Source: Mesomycoplasma ovipneumoniae (GTDB lineage: Bacteria > Bacillota_I > Bacilli_A > Mycoplasmatales > Metamycoplasmataceae). Taken from it: DNA of 64,000 nt. The DNA lies in assembly GCA_009756935.1 (NCBI GenBank), contig VZDP01000002.1, positions 62,001-126,000 of the forward strand. Direction: 5' to 3'. Below the pieces are notes generated by a model. It was given only the letters and a program-made list of their open reading frames with translations. It did no database searches and had not been told where the DNA came from. A program made the translations under genes and the position numbers. How positions within the stretch are numbered: position 1 is the first letter of the stretch; each line of letters opens with the position of its first letter. Shown one piece after another: positions 50,530 through 61,946 of the stretch.

Positions 50530-52314
50530 ATGAAAAGAATATATCCAAAAAAATGGTTTTTAGGAAGTCTTACAGTTTTAATTCCAACGTTTTTTGTCGC
50601 TGCAGCATGTGGCCAAAATAACGGTGATAAAAATAAGGAAGATAACAAAAATAATAAATCAGACACTATAGAAAAGCCTAATCCACCAAAGGAAAACCCT
50701 AATCCACCAAAAGGTGGAACTGACGTGCAAGGAGATCCTGTTGCTTTTCTTGACACACAAAAAGGCAAAATTGAATCAGACACTTTGAAATTAATCGAAG
50801 AAACAAAAAAACAAAAAGAAAATATCGAAAAAACAGAAGAACAAACAAAACAAATTGAAGAAAAACAAGCAGAAATAAACAAAGAACTTGATAAAATTAA
50901 ACAAAATCAAGCTTCAACTGATGATCAAAAAAGTGATAAAAGTTCAGAAGACATCAAGAAAGAAAAAGAAAAACTAGAAATTGAAAAAGAAAAATTAGAA
51001 AAACAAAAAAAGGAACAAGACGAAAAACTACTTAAAGAAAAAGAACGCCTTTCAAAACTTGAGGAAGAAAAAAGGCAAAAAGAACTAGAAAAACAAAAAA
51101 TAATACTTGAAAAAAATAGACTTCATATTCAAACAGTCAATGATTTAAATGCTGTTTTAGCAAAAATTCCAAATTCTTTAGAAATAGCTGACCAAGAAAA
51201 AAGAGCATCAAGTAATGTTGCAACTGTGCTTCATCATTATAAGCAAAAACCTTCAACTTTTCATTATGAAAATTTTGTAAAGAAAATTGATAACTTTGAT
51301 GACCAAAATTATACAATTACCTTTAGTTTTCCTTTTGAGGTTAAAACTGTTGAAAATAACAGCGATATTAATCAAAGAAGGCTAGAAAATGTTGAACTTT
51401 CAGTGTCCAAAAAGGGTTCAGACACAAAAGTAACAAAACGAGTGAACCTTTTTTGAGATTTAGAAAAATCAAAAGAAATTCAACAAAATCAAGTGCCAGA
51501 ATTATATCAAAAAGAATTACGACCTGTTTTTAGCAAAATAAGTCCTTCAATTTTGGCATACGCCTTAGTCAATTCTGATAATGAAGCCGTTTTAAATTCA
51601 GTACTTTTTGGCGATTTTAATGCCGCTTTTAGCGAAGTTTCCCTTTCAGTTGGCCTTAAAGATGAATTTTTAGTGATAAAATCACTAAATGATGAGGAAA
51701 AATTTTCCTTTGATATTATAAGCGCAAGCCCTAATGATGAAAATGGTACTTTAAAAATTAAAGTTAAAAAAACAAAATTTAAAGAGCAAAAGGAACAAAT
51801 TGGCGATCTTCAAGAATTTACTTTTTCCAATTTAAAGAAAAACAATAAAAATCTAGCTGAATTTGAATTTGAAGTTGACAATAATAAAGTTTGACCTCAA
51901 ATAAGAGAAAAAGAAATTTTTAAAAACAATAGACAAAATAAAAATGAACTATCAGAGATTCAAAAAGGGCGAATAGCTAAAATAATTTTTGACAGCCTCT
52001 ATTTTAAAATAAAAAGCCCTGATCCTGAGGTTCTTTTAAAGGAATTTTTAGTCAAAGATCATATTAAAAACAACAACTTTTTCCCTTATCCACAAATTAT
52101 TTCCCTAGAATGAGATGGCATGATCAGAAATGATGCCCACAAAAAAATTGCACTCAAACTAGAAAATAAGAAGTTAATTTATAGTTTTGAACTAAAATAT
52201 GCAAATCTTTTACCAAATTTAACCATTACTCCTCAAGATCAGACACTGCAATTTTCAGATTACAAAACCGCTCAAATTAGAGGCGAAATTCCCCTTGATC
52301 AATTTTTAATTTAA
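50530..52314 (+). CDS. Coiled-coil lipoprotein of unknown function
   Basis: A 594-residue lipoprotein. The signal peptide ends in the lipobox VAAACG, and the mature N terminus is a flexible Asn/Lys/Pro-rich linker with a repeated PNPPKENPNPPKGG unit. Residues about 75-200 are strongly coiled coil (long runs of E, K and Q with heptads such as EKEKLEIEKEKLEKQ). The C-terminal ~390 residues are Asn/Lys/Phe-rich beta-like sequence containing TGA Trp codons. The ATG at 50530 is chosen for the Shine-Dalgarno GAGGAG and the signal peptide. No known family recognised; probably a surface lipoprotein. Confidence 0.75.
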
Positions 52315-52504
52315 ATAAAATTTTGTAATTTTACCAACAAAATTATCCTTTTATTTTAGAGCAACAACTAATAAACTAGATGTTAAAACCCTTTGATTTA
52401 GATGATAATTTGTATTCTAGGCACTTTTTTTAATAATTTTGGCAAAAAAATATGCGGTCATCACAATTATAAATTTGTTGGCAAAAAAACCTTAATTTTT
52501 TAAG
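52315..52504. other. Intergenic region
   Basis: No gene or clear hairpin between the lipoprotein stop and element E. At its end TTAATTTTTTAAGT resembles TTAACTTTTTAAGT beyond the element (52986-52999), a possible short flanking duplication. Confidence 0.35.
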
Positions 52505-52980
52505 TTTCACAGTTTAATGGCAAAAATTCACTTTTTATTGAATATAAATACGCAAAAATACCCGTAAATCCGTGTTTTTTGACCTAAAATCTTAATTTTT
52601 ATTATTTTGAAATTAACCTTTTGCAAAAAAAAAAAAAAATGCTTGGTCTAAAATAAAATTATGTTATAATAAACTCACTAAGAATAATTAATAAATTTTG
52701 ATATTGAATTAGGGAGGACTTGATTATGTTTTTGTCATAAAAAAATCAGACAGTGCGAATTATCCATCATATTTTTAAATGATGGAATGCCTTAAATTTA
52801 ACTGTTTAGAAATCTATAAATTTAAGGCCTTTAATTATTGTTCTTTCAAAACTTCATATATTTTTTTAGGCTCAATTTAAATAAAAACGAGTTTTCTATT
52901 TGCATTGAGTTTAAATAGTAGTTGTATTTTTTGTGATTTTTGTTGTTTTTCATAAATTGATTTTTGCCAGGTTTTAAAAT
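52505..52980 (+). repeat. Repeated element, copy E (plus orientation)
   Basis: Left terminal repeat AAGTTTCACAGTTTAATG; the right terminal repeat is absent. Inside: TTCAC...GAA hairpin, CCGTAAATCCG (diverged), 14-A tract (52625-52638), extended -10 TGTTATAAT (TATAAT 52664-52669), Shine-Dalgarno AGGGAGG, mini-ORF MFLS (52726-52740), a perfect GCCTTAAATTTA/TAAATTTAAGGC hairpin, and the CUCAAUUUAAAUA/CAUUGAG hairpin. It lies between the 3' ends of two convergent genes. Confidence 0.8.
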
Positions 52981-53000
52981 AGCAATTAACTTTTTAAGTA

Positions 53001-54683
53001 TTAAGGACCATCTGGAAATAGTAAAGTTTTGCGAAAATCTTTAAATTCGCCTTCATTTTCAGATAATTTTTTTAAGTTCTGTCGATATGATTTTTCTTGT
53101 TTGGGAAACAGTTTTTTATTTGTACCATCAATTAAGTTGTGTCTTAGTCCATAAGAGTCAAAATCAGCAATTTGGACAAAAGGAGTATAACCAGCTTTGC
53201 CACTAATGTCTAAATTACCTCCTCTGGTTTGAACAGCAGAATAAATACCAACAGGTAAGCCATAATCGTTAATGACGAGCGACCCAGAGGCTCCATAATA
53301 CAGTCCACTATTTTCAATAAAGGTTATAAAGCCAAAAGAAGAATAACTTCTGTTAGGGCTGAGGATGTCATTTAGTGCTAAACCATTGCTAAAACTATCG
53401 TTGGAAATCGCAAAAGCCTTGTTAGTTAAATTTTTTGGATAATTTCTCATCAAAAATTGTTGTCCATCAAGGCTTGGATAACCTAATAAATAAAGTTTTG
53501 TGGTATTAGGAGATAAAACGCCAGATTCGCTAATTCCTAATTTTTCTGGCTCAGCAATACCTTTTTGATAAATTGAGGTATAATCATAACTTATATAAGG
53601 TACTGCCTTTTTGTCATGATTTGGATACTGTTGTGTCTGAAACTTAGCAATATCTTGCTCGATGTCTACAATTGCCTTTTCGATATGCTCTTTGAATAAT
53701 TGAAAATTTTCCTTGTTTGCATCATTTTTTGAAATGAGGTCATCTAATTTTGCTAAATTAACTTTTAGTCCAAAAACGGCAAAATCTTTACCAATTCCAT
53801 TGTTTATTTTTTGACTACTAGGAGATGTGGTTGATGTTTGTTTTAGTTGCTCATTTGTTTGATCATCAAAAATATTTAAAGCCACAAAGACAGTTTTCGG
53901 ATTATCAAAAATTCCTTCGATACCAATCTCACTCCCTTCTCCTAATTGCTTGTTAATAAAGTAAACGGGAGTATTGTTTGCATCTGGTCTTGAGTTATTA
54001 TCAATTGCTTGGATGTTAGCTTCTTTTTTTGGCACACCAATAATAAAGCTATCTACTTTTTCGCCATTCTTTGGCTCAGTAAAATATTCAGGGAAAGTGT
54101 CTTTATATTTTGAATCTAAAGTGTTAAAAGATCTGGCAAAAACGTGAGCATTTGTAGCAATATACAACATTACTTCCGTCTTGTTTTCATTGTAAGCAGC
54201 ATCTAATAATCAACCTGTTCCTGTCGGCTCATATTTGACAACATGATTAGGATTGCTCTCATCTGTTTTGTCAACGCTATTGAAAGCGATTGCAAAAGTT
54301 CTGTTTTTTAGCTTTTCATATGCTTGCGTTTCTGTTAGTTTTGCTAAATTAGATGCTAATTCTTGCTTTTGTTGTTCTCTTAAGCGTTTAGCATTTTCTA
54401 TTCCTCTTTGTATAAAATTCGGATTGAAATGAGGGGCAAAATCCTGTTGGCCATTTTGCGGGTTATTTTGTGATGGAGTAGTTATTGTTTCTTTTGTACT
54501 ATCTGATGAAGTGTTTGGTTTTGTTTCTATCTCTTTTTTTGGTTTGTTTGGTTTTGTTACTTTTGGTTGTTCTTTTTCATGGCAAGCAACTAGAAAGGCC
54601 ACAGCACTTAAAGGCGTAACAATTGAACTGGAAGTAATTAAAAATGTTTTCAATTTTCTTATTTCTTTATTATTTTTTATCAT
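53001..54683 (-). CDS. MIP-type (DUF31) putative immunoglobulin serine protease lipoprotein
   Basis: A 560-residue protein with a lipoprotein signal (lipobox VAC near residue 34) and a Lys/Thr/Pro-rich linker. The catalytic part matches the mycoplasma DUF31/MIP family, trypsin-like serine proteases that cleave immunoglobulin: GTGWLLDAAYNENKTEVMLYI followed by ATNAHVF (His180), KDFAVFGLKV (Asp300) and YYGASGSLVI (Ser467), then GLPVGIYSA. All three proposed triad residues are present. I see no MIB immunoglobulin-binding protein next to it, the usual partner in other mycoplasmas. A 20-bp inverted repeat lies just upstream. Target specificity is inferred from the family. Confidence 0.8.
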
Positions 54684-54715
54684 AAGTTTGCTGCCATTAA
54701 AATAAAAGTTTGATT

Positions 54716-54798
54716 AAATTAGTAGAAAAAATTAATACAACTAGTTTTTTATCTATGATTTTGATTTCACCACTTTTGTTAATTTTTTCTACTAATTT
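54716..54798. repeat. 20-bp perfect inverted repeat upstream of the MIP-type gene
   Basis: AAATTAGTAGAAAAAATTAA (54716-54735) and its exact complement (54779-54798), with a 43-nt AT-rich loop. It lies between the P102-like stop and the MIP start, both on the minus strand, so it could be a terminator-like or 5' UTR structure. Confidence 0.75.
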
Positions 54799-54811
54799 AG
54801 GTGCAAAGATT

Positions 54812-57800
54812 TTATTTTAAATATGCATTAATAAAGGAACGTTTGATTTCTTCGCGAGCTGGTTTTCCTAAAGGGCTAGTCAATTGAGAATCATTATAAA
54901 CAGCAAGACCTTTAAGAATTATAGAAGCATTTGATTTTTGATTTTGAGTTTGAGTTGAATCTGATCCATCTGAGGCAGTATCAGTTGTCATTTTTTCAGG
55001 ATTAGGGCCAATTTGAGCTCAATCAAGATTGAAAAAATTAGGAAATGGAGTTCACTCGTGAGTTAAATGGTTTATATTATAAATTGTTTTAGCATTTAAG
55101 CTAACTGAAAATGGCGAATTTAGTTGATTATTTGACGAAGAATAAGCTGTAATTTCAAAAGATCATGGGGTTTTAATAATTTCAAGGAGAATATCTTGGT
55201 CTTGTTCGATTATTGGATTAATTTTTTGGCCAACAAATGGTGAAGAATTTCGAAATTCCTGTGAAAAAAAACGGCTTTCATCGGTACGATTTGCAATTTC
55301 CATTGATGGGCGATATTCAGAATTAGGCGGAAATCCAGTAGAATTTTCATTTATATCTGCCGAAAAAAACCTATTTTTTATATTTCAAGAATTATGACCA
55401 AGAACAACAGCTTGTTTTTCTTTTAAAGAAGTTGAAAATGATTCTAATCCTAAATGTAGTGAATTTTGACCCTGGCGAAAATGATTATTATACGATTTAA
55501 AATCTTCGACTTGTTGAAAATCAAAACCAATAACATATTCGTCAATTTTTGCATCAGCCTGTTTGGTATCTATTGAAGGACTGGGATTAATTTCAACCTT
55601 ACCACCTCCAATTTTCCCTTCAATTGGTTTTGATTTTTCAACATATTTAGATCTTCCAACTTTTTGAATGAAAAGTCCACTACCATTTGAATCTGAAAGT
55701 AAATAATGTTTTTTATAATCGTTAATATTTTTTGGTCTAAAAGCTAAGTAAACAACTCCTGAATTGACTCGTGAAAATGGGGCGGGATTTGTTTTTGGTT
55801 GCTCGGTTGAACTAGAAGTATTCTCGGTTTTTGGCGAATTATCCATGAATTTAAAGGCTTTTTTGATTTCAAAACCATTGTGGGTTAGCTTATTTTCGAC
55901 AGAATTACTATCCTGAAAATGAATGTCATTATCAGATAAGTCTTGAATTTTTAGTGATTCAGTTGATGAAGTTTGTGAAAAACTAGCTTTTCCGTCAAGG
56001 AAAAAGGTTGGATAAAATTTGGAAGCAACATCAAAAGCACTTTGTTGCGAACTTAAAACATTATTAATCTGGATTTTTGAAGAGGCTAATTTTTCGTTGT
56101 TTTTAGTAGAAACCAATGAAAATTCAATAACAAAATTATCGCTTTGTTTTTCAAAATTTATTTCTGGTCTGACATCAAGCGAAATAAAATTATGCTGTAA
56201 ATTTAAAGCTTTTCAGATAGATTTTCCTAAAGTTAATGGTTTATTTTCACTTTTTTGGTCATCTAAATCTGAAAAAGTTTGGGCTTGAATTGCTTGAGAT
56301 TTTGAACTTTCTGAAATTTCTATTAACTCTTTTTTATACTCTTCAAGCGAATCTTTGCTTGGATTTTTACCAAAATCAAGCAAATAAAGCTGACTAACTA
56401 ATTTTTCATTAGGATTTTTGGTGTCAATTTGACTAGATGATTCCTTAATTTCATTAAATATTTGAACCAATTTATCCGAACTAAGCGCTGGCATATTTGA
56501 AGCTTTGGGTAAAGAAAAATCTTGCAATTTAGTTTGAGGTAAATTCCTTGCAAAAATACGTGAAAATTCGTTTAGATCAGGTTTAATATCAGTGTCCAAT
56601 TTAAAATCTAAAATTTTTATAAATTTTTGATGGTCTCTTTTTGTCAAGGTTCCGCTTAAATTTAGGCGAACTTTTCCGTCTTTAATTAAATTTAGGCGAT
56701 CTTGTTCACTAATTTCAGACAAATTTTTAAGAATAACATCTATATTTACGAAATAATTTTTTAATTTATTAGTGTTTAGACTAAATTCATTACTGGTGTA
56801 ATTAAATAATTCTGAAAAATTTTTTGACAGCGAGTTGTTTGTTTCATCTTGAGTTGAATACAAATATGATCCAAGTGATAAATTTTTGCTAACAAGATTT
56901 TGCTGGATTTGAGGTTTTAATTTTATTTCAGGAATTAACTCATCATTTATTCAGGATTTTATTTCTGATTCAATTTCTTGATCAGTAGCAATTCCTTTTA
57001 TTTCAAGCTGAATTGGAGTTTTTTTATCCCCGTCAATTAACTCAAAATTAAGATAATTTTTGCCGGCTTCAGAAAAAAAACTAAGATTATTATCAACAAT
57101 TGCTGGCTCAAGAGTCAAACCATTGCGAATAAAGGACGGATTTCCTAAATTATTTATAAAATTATAACTTCCTTTGAGTGCTAAAAGCGCTTTTTCAAAT
57201 GCAATAAATTTTTGGTTTTCTGTTTCTTGAGCCGCGCTAAAACTAGCTTGAATTTTAGTTTTAAATTCAGCAAAACTAATTAAATTTTTTGAGTCTATAT
57301 TAATTGATGACTTTTTTTCATCAATTTCAAATTTTGAAAAATCAACAACTTTATTTTCATCAGCAAAATTTTTGATATCAATTGCTTTTGAAAAAATTTG
57401 GTTGTCATTTTCTGACTTTAAAAATAAGACAATATTTTTTATCGAATTTCCACTAACTTGTGCATTTACCAAATCATAAGTAATTTGATATTCGTTTTCA
57501 TATAATTTATCAAGATCTATTAGTGATAAAAGGTCAAAATTATAAATTTTGCTTTTTGCCAAATTTAGTGCGGTAAATGCGGTTAAATTTTTAAAATTAT
57601 CTTTAACTGTCAAATTATCAAACAAACCAGCTAGCCCATTTTTAAAAGGATTTTGTTCTTGATCTAAACTCAATGTTTGAATTTCTTCATTTAATTTTTG
57701 ATAGTAAGAACGATTATAAGAATAAATTCCTAAAGGAATTGAAATGGCAAGCCCGCTAACTATTGTTAAAGATGAAATTCCAATAACTATATTTGATGTT

Positions 57801-57838
57801 TTACTTGAAAAATGCTTAAAATTGAAGAACTTTTTCAT
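54812..57838 (-). CDS. P102-like adhesin-family protein
   Basis: A 1008-residue surface protein of the P102 family. It has an N-terminal signal anchor (FSSKTSNIVIGISSLTIVSGLAISIPLGIY) with NRSYYQKLNEEIQTL, then a long Asn/Ser/Lys-rich ectodomain. Four TGA Trp codons split the frame. In the swine mycoplasmas P102 lies directly downstream of P97 and the mature proteins are proteolytically processed surface adhesins. Here it follows the P97-like gene by 10 nt, so the two form one operon. No known enzymatic motifs. Family assignment is from position, length and signal, not from a search. Confidence 0.75.
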
Positions 57839-57848
57839 TTTGACCTCG

Positions 57849-60800
57849 TTAGTTTGATTGTTGACCTGAAGTGGATGATTGAGAATTATTTGATTTTTTT
57901 ACTGAAATTTTTAAACTGCGTGAGGCTAAAACTTCGGGTTGATTTGTGTTATTTTGGTCGGAAGTTTGAGTCTGAGGATTTTTATCAAGAATAGAAACTG
58001 TTAGCAAAAAATTTATTGTGTCTGTTTTTATTGAATTTTCAAAGCTAGGAAATATGTCAAATCTTAGTTGGGCATTTTCTAGTGGTTTTGAAAAATATTC
58101 TTTAGTTTTTTTCAAATTAGTAAGATTGGTCTCTAATGATGAAAGTTGTGAAGTTTGTGAAGTTTGATCATTTCCCTGGCCAGTTGTGTTAGTTTGGGGT
58201 TGAGAAATTTTGTTAAATGTATCATCATTTACTTCAAAATTCAATAATTCAGAAGGAATTGAGTCTGCTAGAGAATTAAGTTTTTCTTGATTTGAAACTT
58301 TTGGATCAATTTTTTCGGTAGATAAATTAATTAAAATTCTTCTAACAGGTGTTTGAAGAGAAAATTTGTTAGTATTTTGATCCCCAATATTGTAATAAAA
58401 ATTTAGCGTTAAATATTCATAATTTGGATTATTTGGTGAATTTTGCGGAGATTCTTGGGGCTGTTGAGACTGTTGATCTCCTTCAGACTGTACAGTTTGT
58501 TCAGTTTGTTCAGTCGATTCAGACCCTTCAGTTGGTTGTTCACTTTCTTGTTCAGATTTAGGTGGTTCTGTTATTTTTTTAATTTCTTGATCAAGCGTTT
58601 GCATTGAAATTTCATTGCCTTTTTTAAAAACTATTTCATAATTTAAGTTTGTATCTATTTTTTCTCATGCCAAAAAATTACTCAACTGGGCTGCTTTTAA
58701 ATAAAAAGCTAATAAAACATCAGCAAGAGTGGAAAGCTGAATACTTTGTTTGTAATTTTCCCTTATTTGATTAAGATCAAAATTAGTGTTAGATTCCTTA
58801 AAAATTTCTTGATCTTTCAATGCGGTTAAAACATCTGAGGTTGATTTATTTTCCAAATCACCGATTCCAGTTTTTATCGATTGAGGTAAAAATAATGTTG
58901 AAAAAAAGCCTTGATTAAAAACATCTTCAAAATGATTATTAAAGCTTAAAACTTGAATGTTTTTGTTATTAAGATTAATTTTTGCTGCTTTTTTAAAGAT
59001 ATCTTCCTGCAAATCATCGTCAAAAAGTTGCAAAGAAGAACGGTTTTGATCAAGAAGTCCAAAATATTTAGATAATTCAAAAAATGTTTTAGCAATTTTA
59101 TTTGGTTCCTGTTGAATATAGTTTGCAAAAAAAGCAGCTACATCAGATGGATTTTGAAAAAAAGTATTTGAAACTAAAGAACTAACTGCCAAATTTCCAG
59201 ATGAATTTGCGGAATTTATACTAGTTGTTGTTTCAAACTTTTTAAAACGGGAAATATCATCCAAGCTAGGAATCAAAGTTTTGCCTGCTCAAGATCTAAC
59301 TTTTGCCTCAAAGTTATCAAAATTATAATTATAAGATGAAGGCAAACTCAATTTATCGGCCAAGGCTTTATAATCCTGTTTTAGCAATAAATTGTCTAAT
59401 TCTTCTTTATTTAGCGGGACTTTTGCAAAAACAGGTTCGCCAAAAGTTGAAATAAATTGCGACAAATTAGCACTTTTATTGTCAAAAAGTGGATTTTGTT
59501 GATAAATTATCCCTTTTTGTGTTCCAGGGATAGAAAAATTAGCAAAACCACTTCCAGGAGAAACATTAGAATTTATAGGCAAACCAAAGCCTTCAATTCT
59601 TAAAATTAATTCCTTTTCATTGATAATTTCGTTTGAATTATTATCAAAAAAAGACTCATTTAAGACAATTTTATACGGTAATTCGATAATATATTTACCG
59701 TTGTCATTTATTAGTTTTGCATTTGGTGTGCCAAAAATAAAATCAATACCTTGCTTATCTGAAAGGATTGAATTATTAAAATTACCAAAATCTAAAGATA
59801 AATTTTCAGCCAACAACGGGTTTATCAAGTCTTTAATGTTTGAATTTTTTAAAAAGGGGTTGGATTCAAATTTTATTTTTGCAAAAAAATCAAAAGGATT
59901 TTGCTTGCTTATGAGAAGTTTATTGTCTTTTTCCTCTGTATTATAAATTAACGGTTTTAGTTTAACATTTGCAAAAAAATCATTAACATCCAAAAATATT
60001 GATTTTTTATCTTTGGATTCAAGGTTTATGTTGATAATTTTATTTCCATTATTTTCAAAATTATCGCCTAATTGATCAAGTGCCGACTGAGTCAAACTAG
60101 CCTGCAAAAACATTGTCACAATATTGTTTTGAACGCTGACAAATTGGTTGGTTGTGGCATCTTTTGCAAAATTTATATCGAAAATTTGGGCATTTGTGTC
60201 AGGAATTAAATTTTCTTTTGAATTTTTAACAGAAGAAATTAAATCCGTAAGTTTTGGAAAAATTTGACCTAAATTTTTTTCAACTTCAGAAGAATTTTGA
60301 CTAGAATTAATTTTAGCGGCAAAATCTGAAGCACGGTATAAATTATTTTGCGCTAAATTCGAATTTTCCTCAGAAAAATTCGATATTGTCGTATTAAAAT
60401 TTGAGACTGCATCTTCTATTTTTTTTGTAATTTTTTGCAGCGCAAAGTTAAAATCTGCTTTCAAAAATTTTCTTGAGTCATAAAAAGAAACAGGGTATAA
60501 AACAAAATCTGACTGTGCAAAATTTTTGTTAGTTATTTGTTGTCTTGCTCTAAATTTAATAATAAAATTTTGATTTAAATCATCAAAATTTAAATCAACA
60601 AAGTCTAAAACTGGTGAGTTAGTTTTTTCATTTTGCTGTTCAAATTTAACAAGTTGATTTAAATCTTCACTAAAATAATAAGGAATCAAATACTCATCAA
60701 GTTTAATCGTGTTTTTAAGAGCATTTCCGTCAAATAATAAACTTTTGATTGCAGAAAAATCGCTATTTTTGCTTATTTTTTCAGGATTAAATGCAACATA

Positions 60801-60977
60801 TTTTACTTTCTTTACAAATTGCTGCACTTCTTCACGCGGATGTTTTCCGTTATATTTAAATGTAAAACTAATTCCGACTGTTATTCCAACAAAAGCTAAT
60901 CCTGTGAAAAATGATGACAAAATTAACACTTTTCTTTTATTTTTTTTAATTTTGGCTGCTAAACTTGATGAATTCAT
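57849..60977 (-). CDS. P97-like cilium-adhesin family protein lacking R1/R2 repeats
   Basis: A 1042-residue surface protein. The signal anchor is KRKVLILSSFFTGLAFVGITVGISFTF. The body follows P97 closely in order: LNFDDLNQNFIIKFRARQ, NFALQKITKKIEDAVSNF, LGQIFPKLTDLISSV, FDINFAKDATTNQFVSVQN, LFLPQSIKTGIGDL, LLAFYLKAAQLSNFLAW and a C-terminal LKISVKKSNNSQ. Where P97 of M. hyopneumoniae carries the R1 (AAKP-type) and R2 repeats, this protein has Gln/Ser/Glu/Thr-rich linkers (near residues 805-850 and 925-950). The ATG at 60977 is chosen for its AGGAG; an upstream in-frame start is possible at 60986. It is the first gene of the P97-P102-type operon. Confidence 0.85.
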
Positions 60978-61018
60978 AGTCCACACTCCTAAATTTTAAT
61001 AAATTAATAAATTAATAA

Positions 61019-61027
61019 ATTATAGCA
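61019..61027 (-). promoter_or_regulatory. Extended -10 promoter of the P97-like operon
   Basis: Minus strand TGCTATAAT (TGC 61027-61025, TATAAT 61024-61019), 42 nt before the start codon. Confidence 0.6.
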
Positions 61028-61185
61028 TATTTTGACCTTTTGGCATAGAAGTGCTATTATTATTAATTTTATGTTTAAAAATAAAAGCAAATTGATTTTT
61101 AAAACATAAAATAAGAAAATTAGCAACTTTTTTGCTTTATTTGCTAAAAAAGTAAATAAAATTTTGCTTTTGTTTAAGTAAGTTA

Positions 61186-61194
61186 TGCTATAAT
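61186..61194 (+). promoter_or_regulatory. Extended -10 promoter of pheST
   Basis: TGCTATAAT (TATAAT at 61189-61194), 64 nt before the pheS ATG. TTGCTT at 61164-61169 is a weak, widely spaced -35. The region between the P97-like start and this promoter holds no gene and no coiled-coil coding for pheS. Confidence 0.6.
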
Positions 61195-61257
61195 TTTACC
61201 TTATTTAATTTAAATCTCTTTCTATTTTAATATTTTAAAACATAAAATTCTTAGATC

Positions 61258-61938
61258 ATGCCAAACTCACTTAATTTAATATCACTTTTAACTAAAAGAA
61301 TAACTGATTTTTTATCTATCTACGGTTTTGAACACATTAAATCTGATGAACTGACAACTTTTGAGAAAAATTTTGTAAAGCTAAATATTGACAAATCTCA
61401 CCCTGCTTTTGACCCAACTCAAAGTCTTGTTTTTGATAACGAAAATTTGTTGGCAACTCATAAAACTGGTGTTTCAATTGAAGCAATTGCAAAATATCCT
61501 AATCAAGAACGGGCTTTTTTTTCTTTTGGAAAAGTTTTTCGAAACGACGAAGAAGACTCAACTCATTCTCATCAATTTAATCAATTAGATTTAGTTGCAA
61601 CCGGAAAATACACTGTCTCACATCTTAAAGGATTGCTTAGTGATTTGCTTGAATTTGTCTTTGAAACAAAACTAGAAACTCGTTTTAGGCCATCATATTT
61701 CCCATTTACGCAACCTTCTTTTGAAGTCGATATTTTTTATCAAGGGCGTTGAATTGAGGTTTTAGGATGTGGACTTTTACACCCAAAAGTTATGAAAAAT
61801 GCCGGATTTACTGATAAAAATATTTACGGAATTGCCGCTGGAATTGGGATTGAAAGACTAGCTGCTATTAAATTCGGAATAAGTGATATTCGTGAATTTT
61901 ATAAAAATGATTTACGTTTTTTAAAACAATTTTGATAG
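61258..61938 (+). CDS. pheS: Phenylalanyl-tRNA synthetase alpha subunit, short form
   Basis: A 226-residue catalytic subunit. The class II motifs are clear: KVFRNDEEDSTHSHQFNQLD (motif 2), RFRPSYFPFTQPSFEVD, WIEVLGCGLLHPKVM and GIGIERLAAIKFGISDIR (motif 3). It starts where bacterial PheS has already passed its N-terminal tRNA-binding coiled coil (about 100 residues are missing), and no such sequence lies upstream. TGA Trp codons occur at 61750 and before the stop. pheT follows after 8 nt. Confidence 0.92.
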
Positions 61939-61946
61939 GTAAAAAA

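Noticed and set aside
50511..50882. Minus-strand Ser/Phe-rich ORF opposite the coiled-coil lipoprotein
   Set aside because: It is the complement of a Lys/Glu/Asn-rich gene, a common source of spurious Ser/Phe ORFs, and has no start context.
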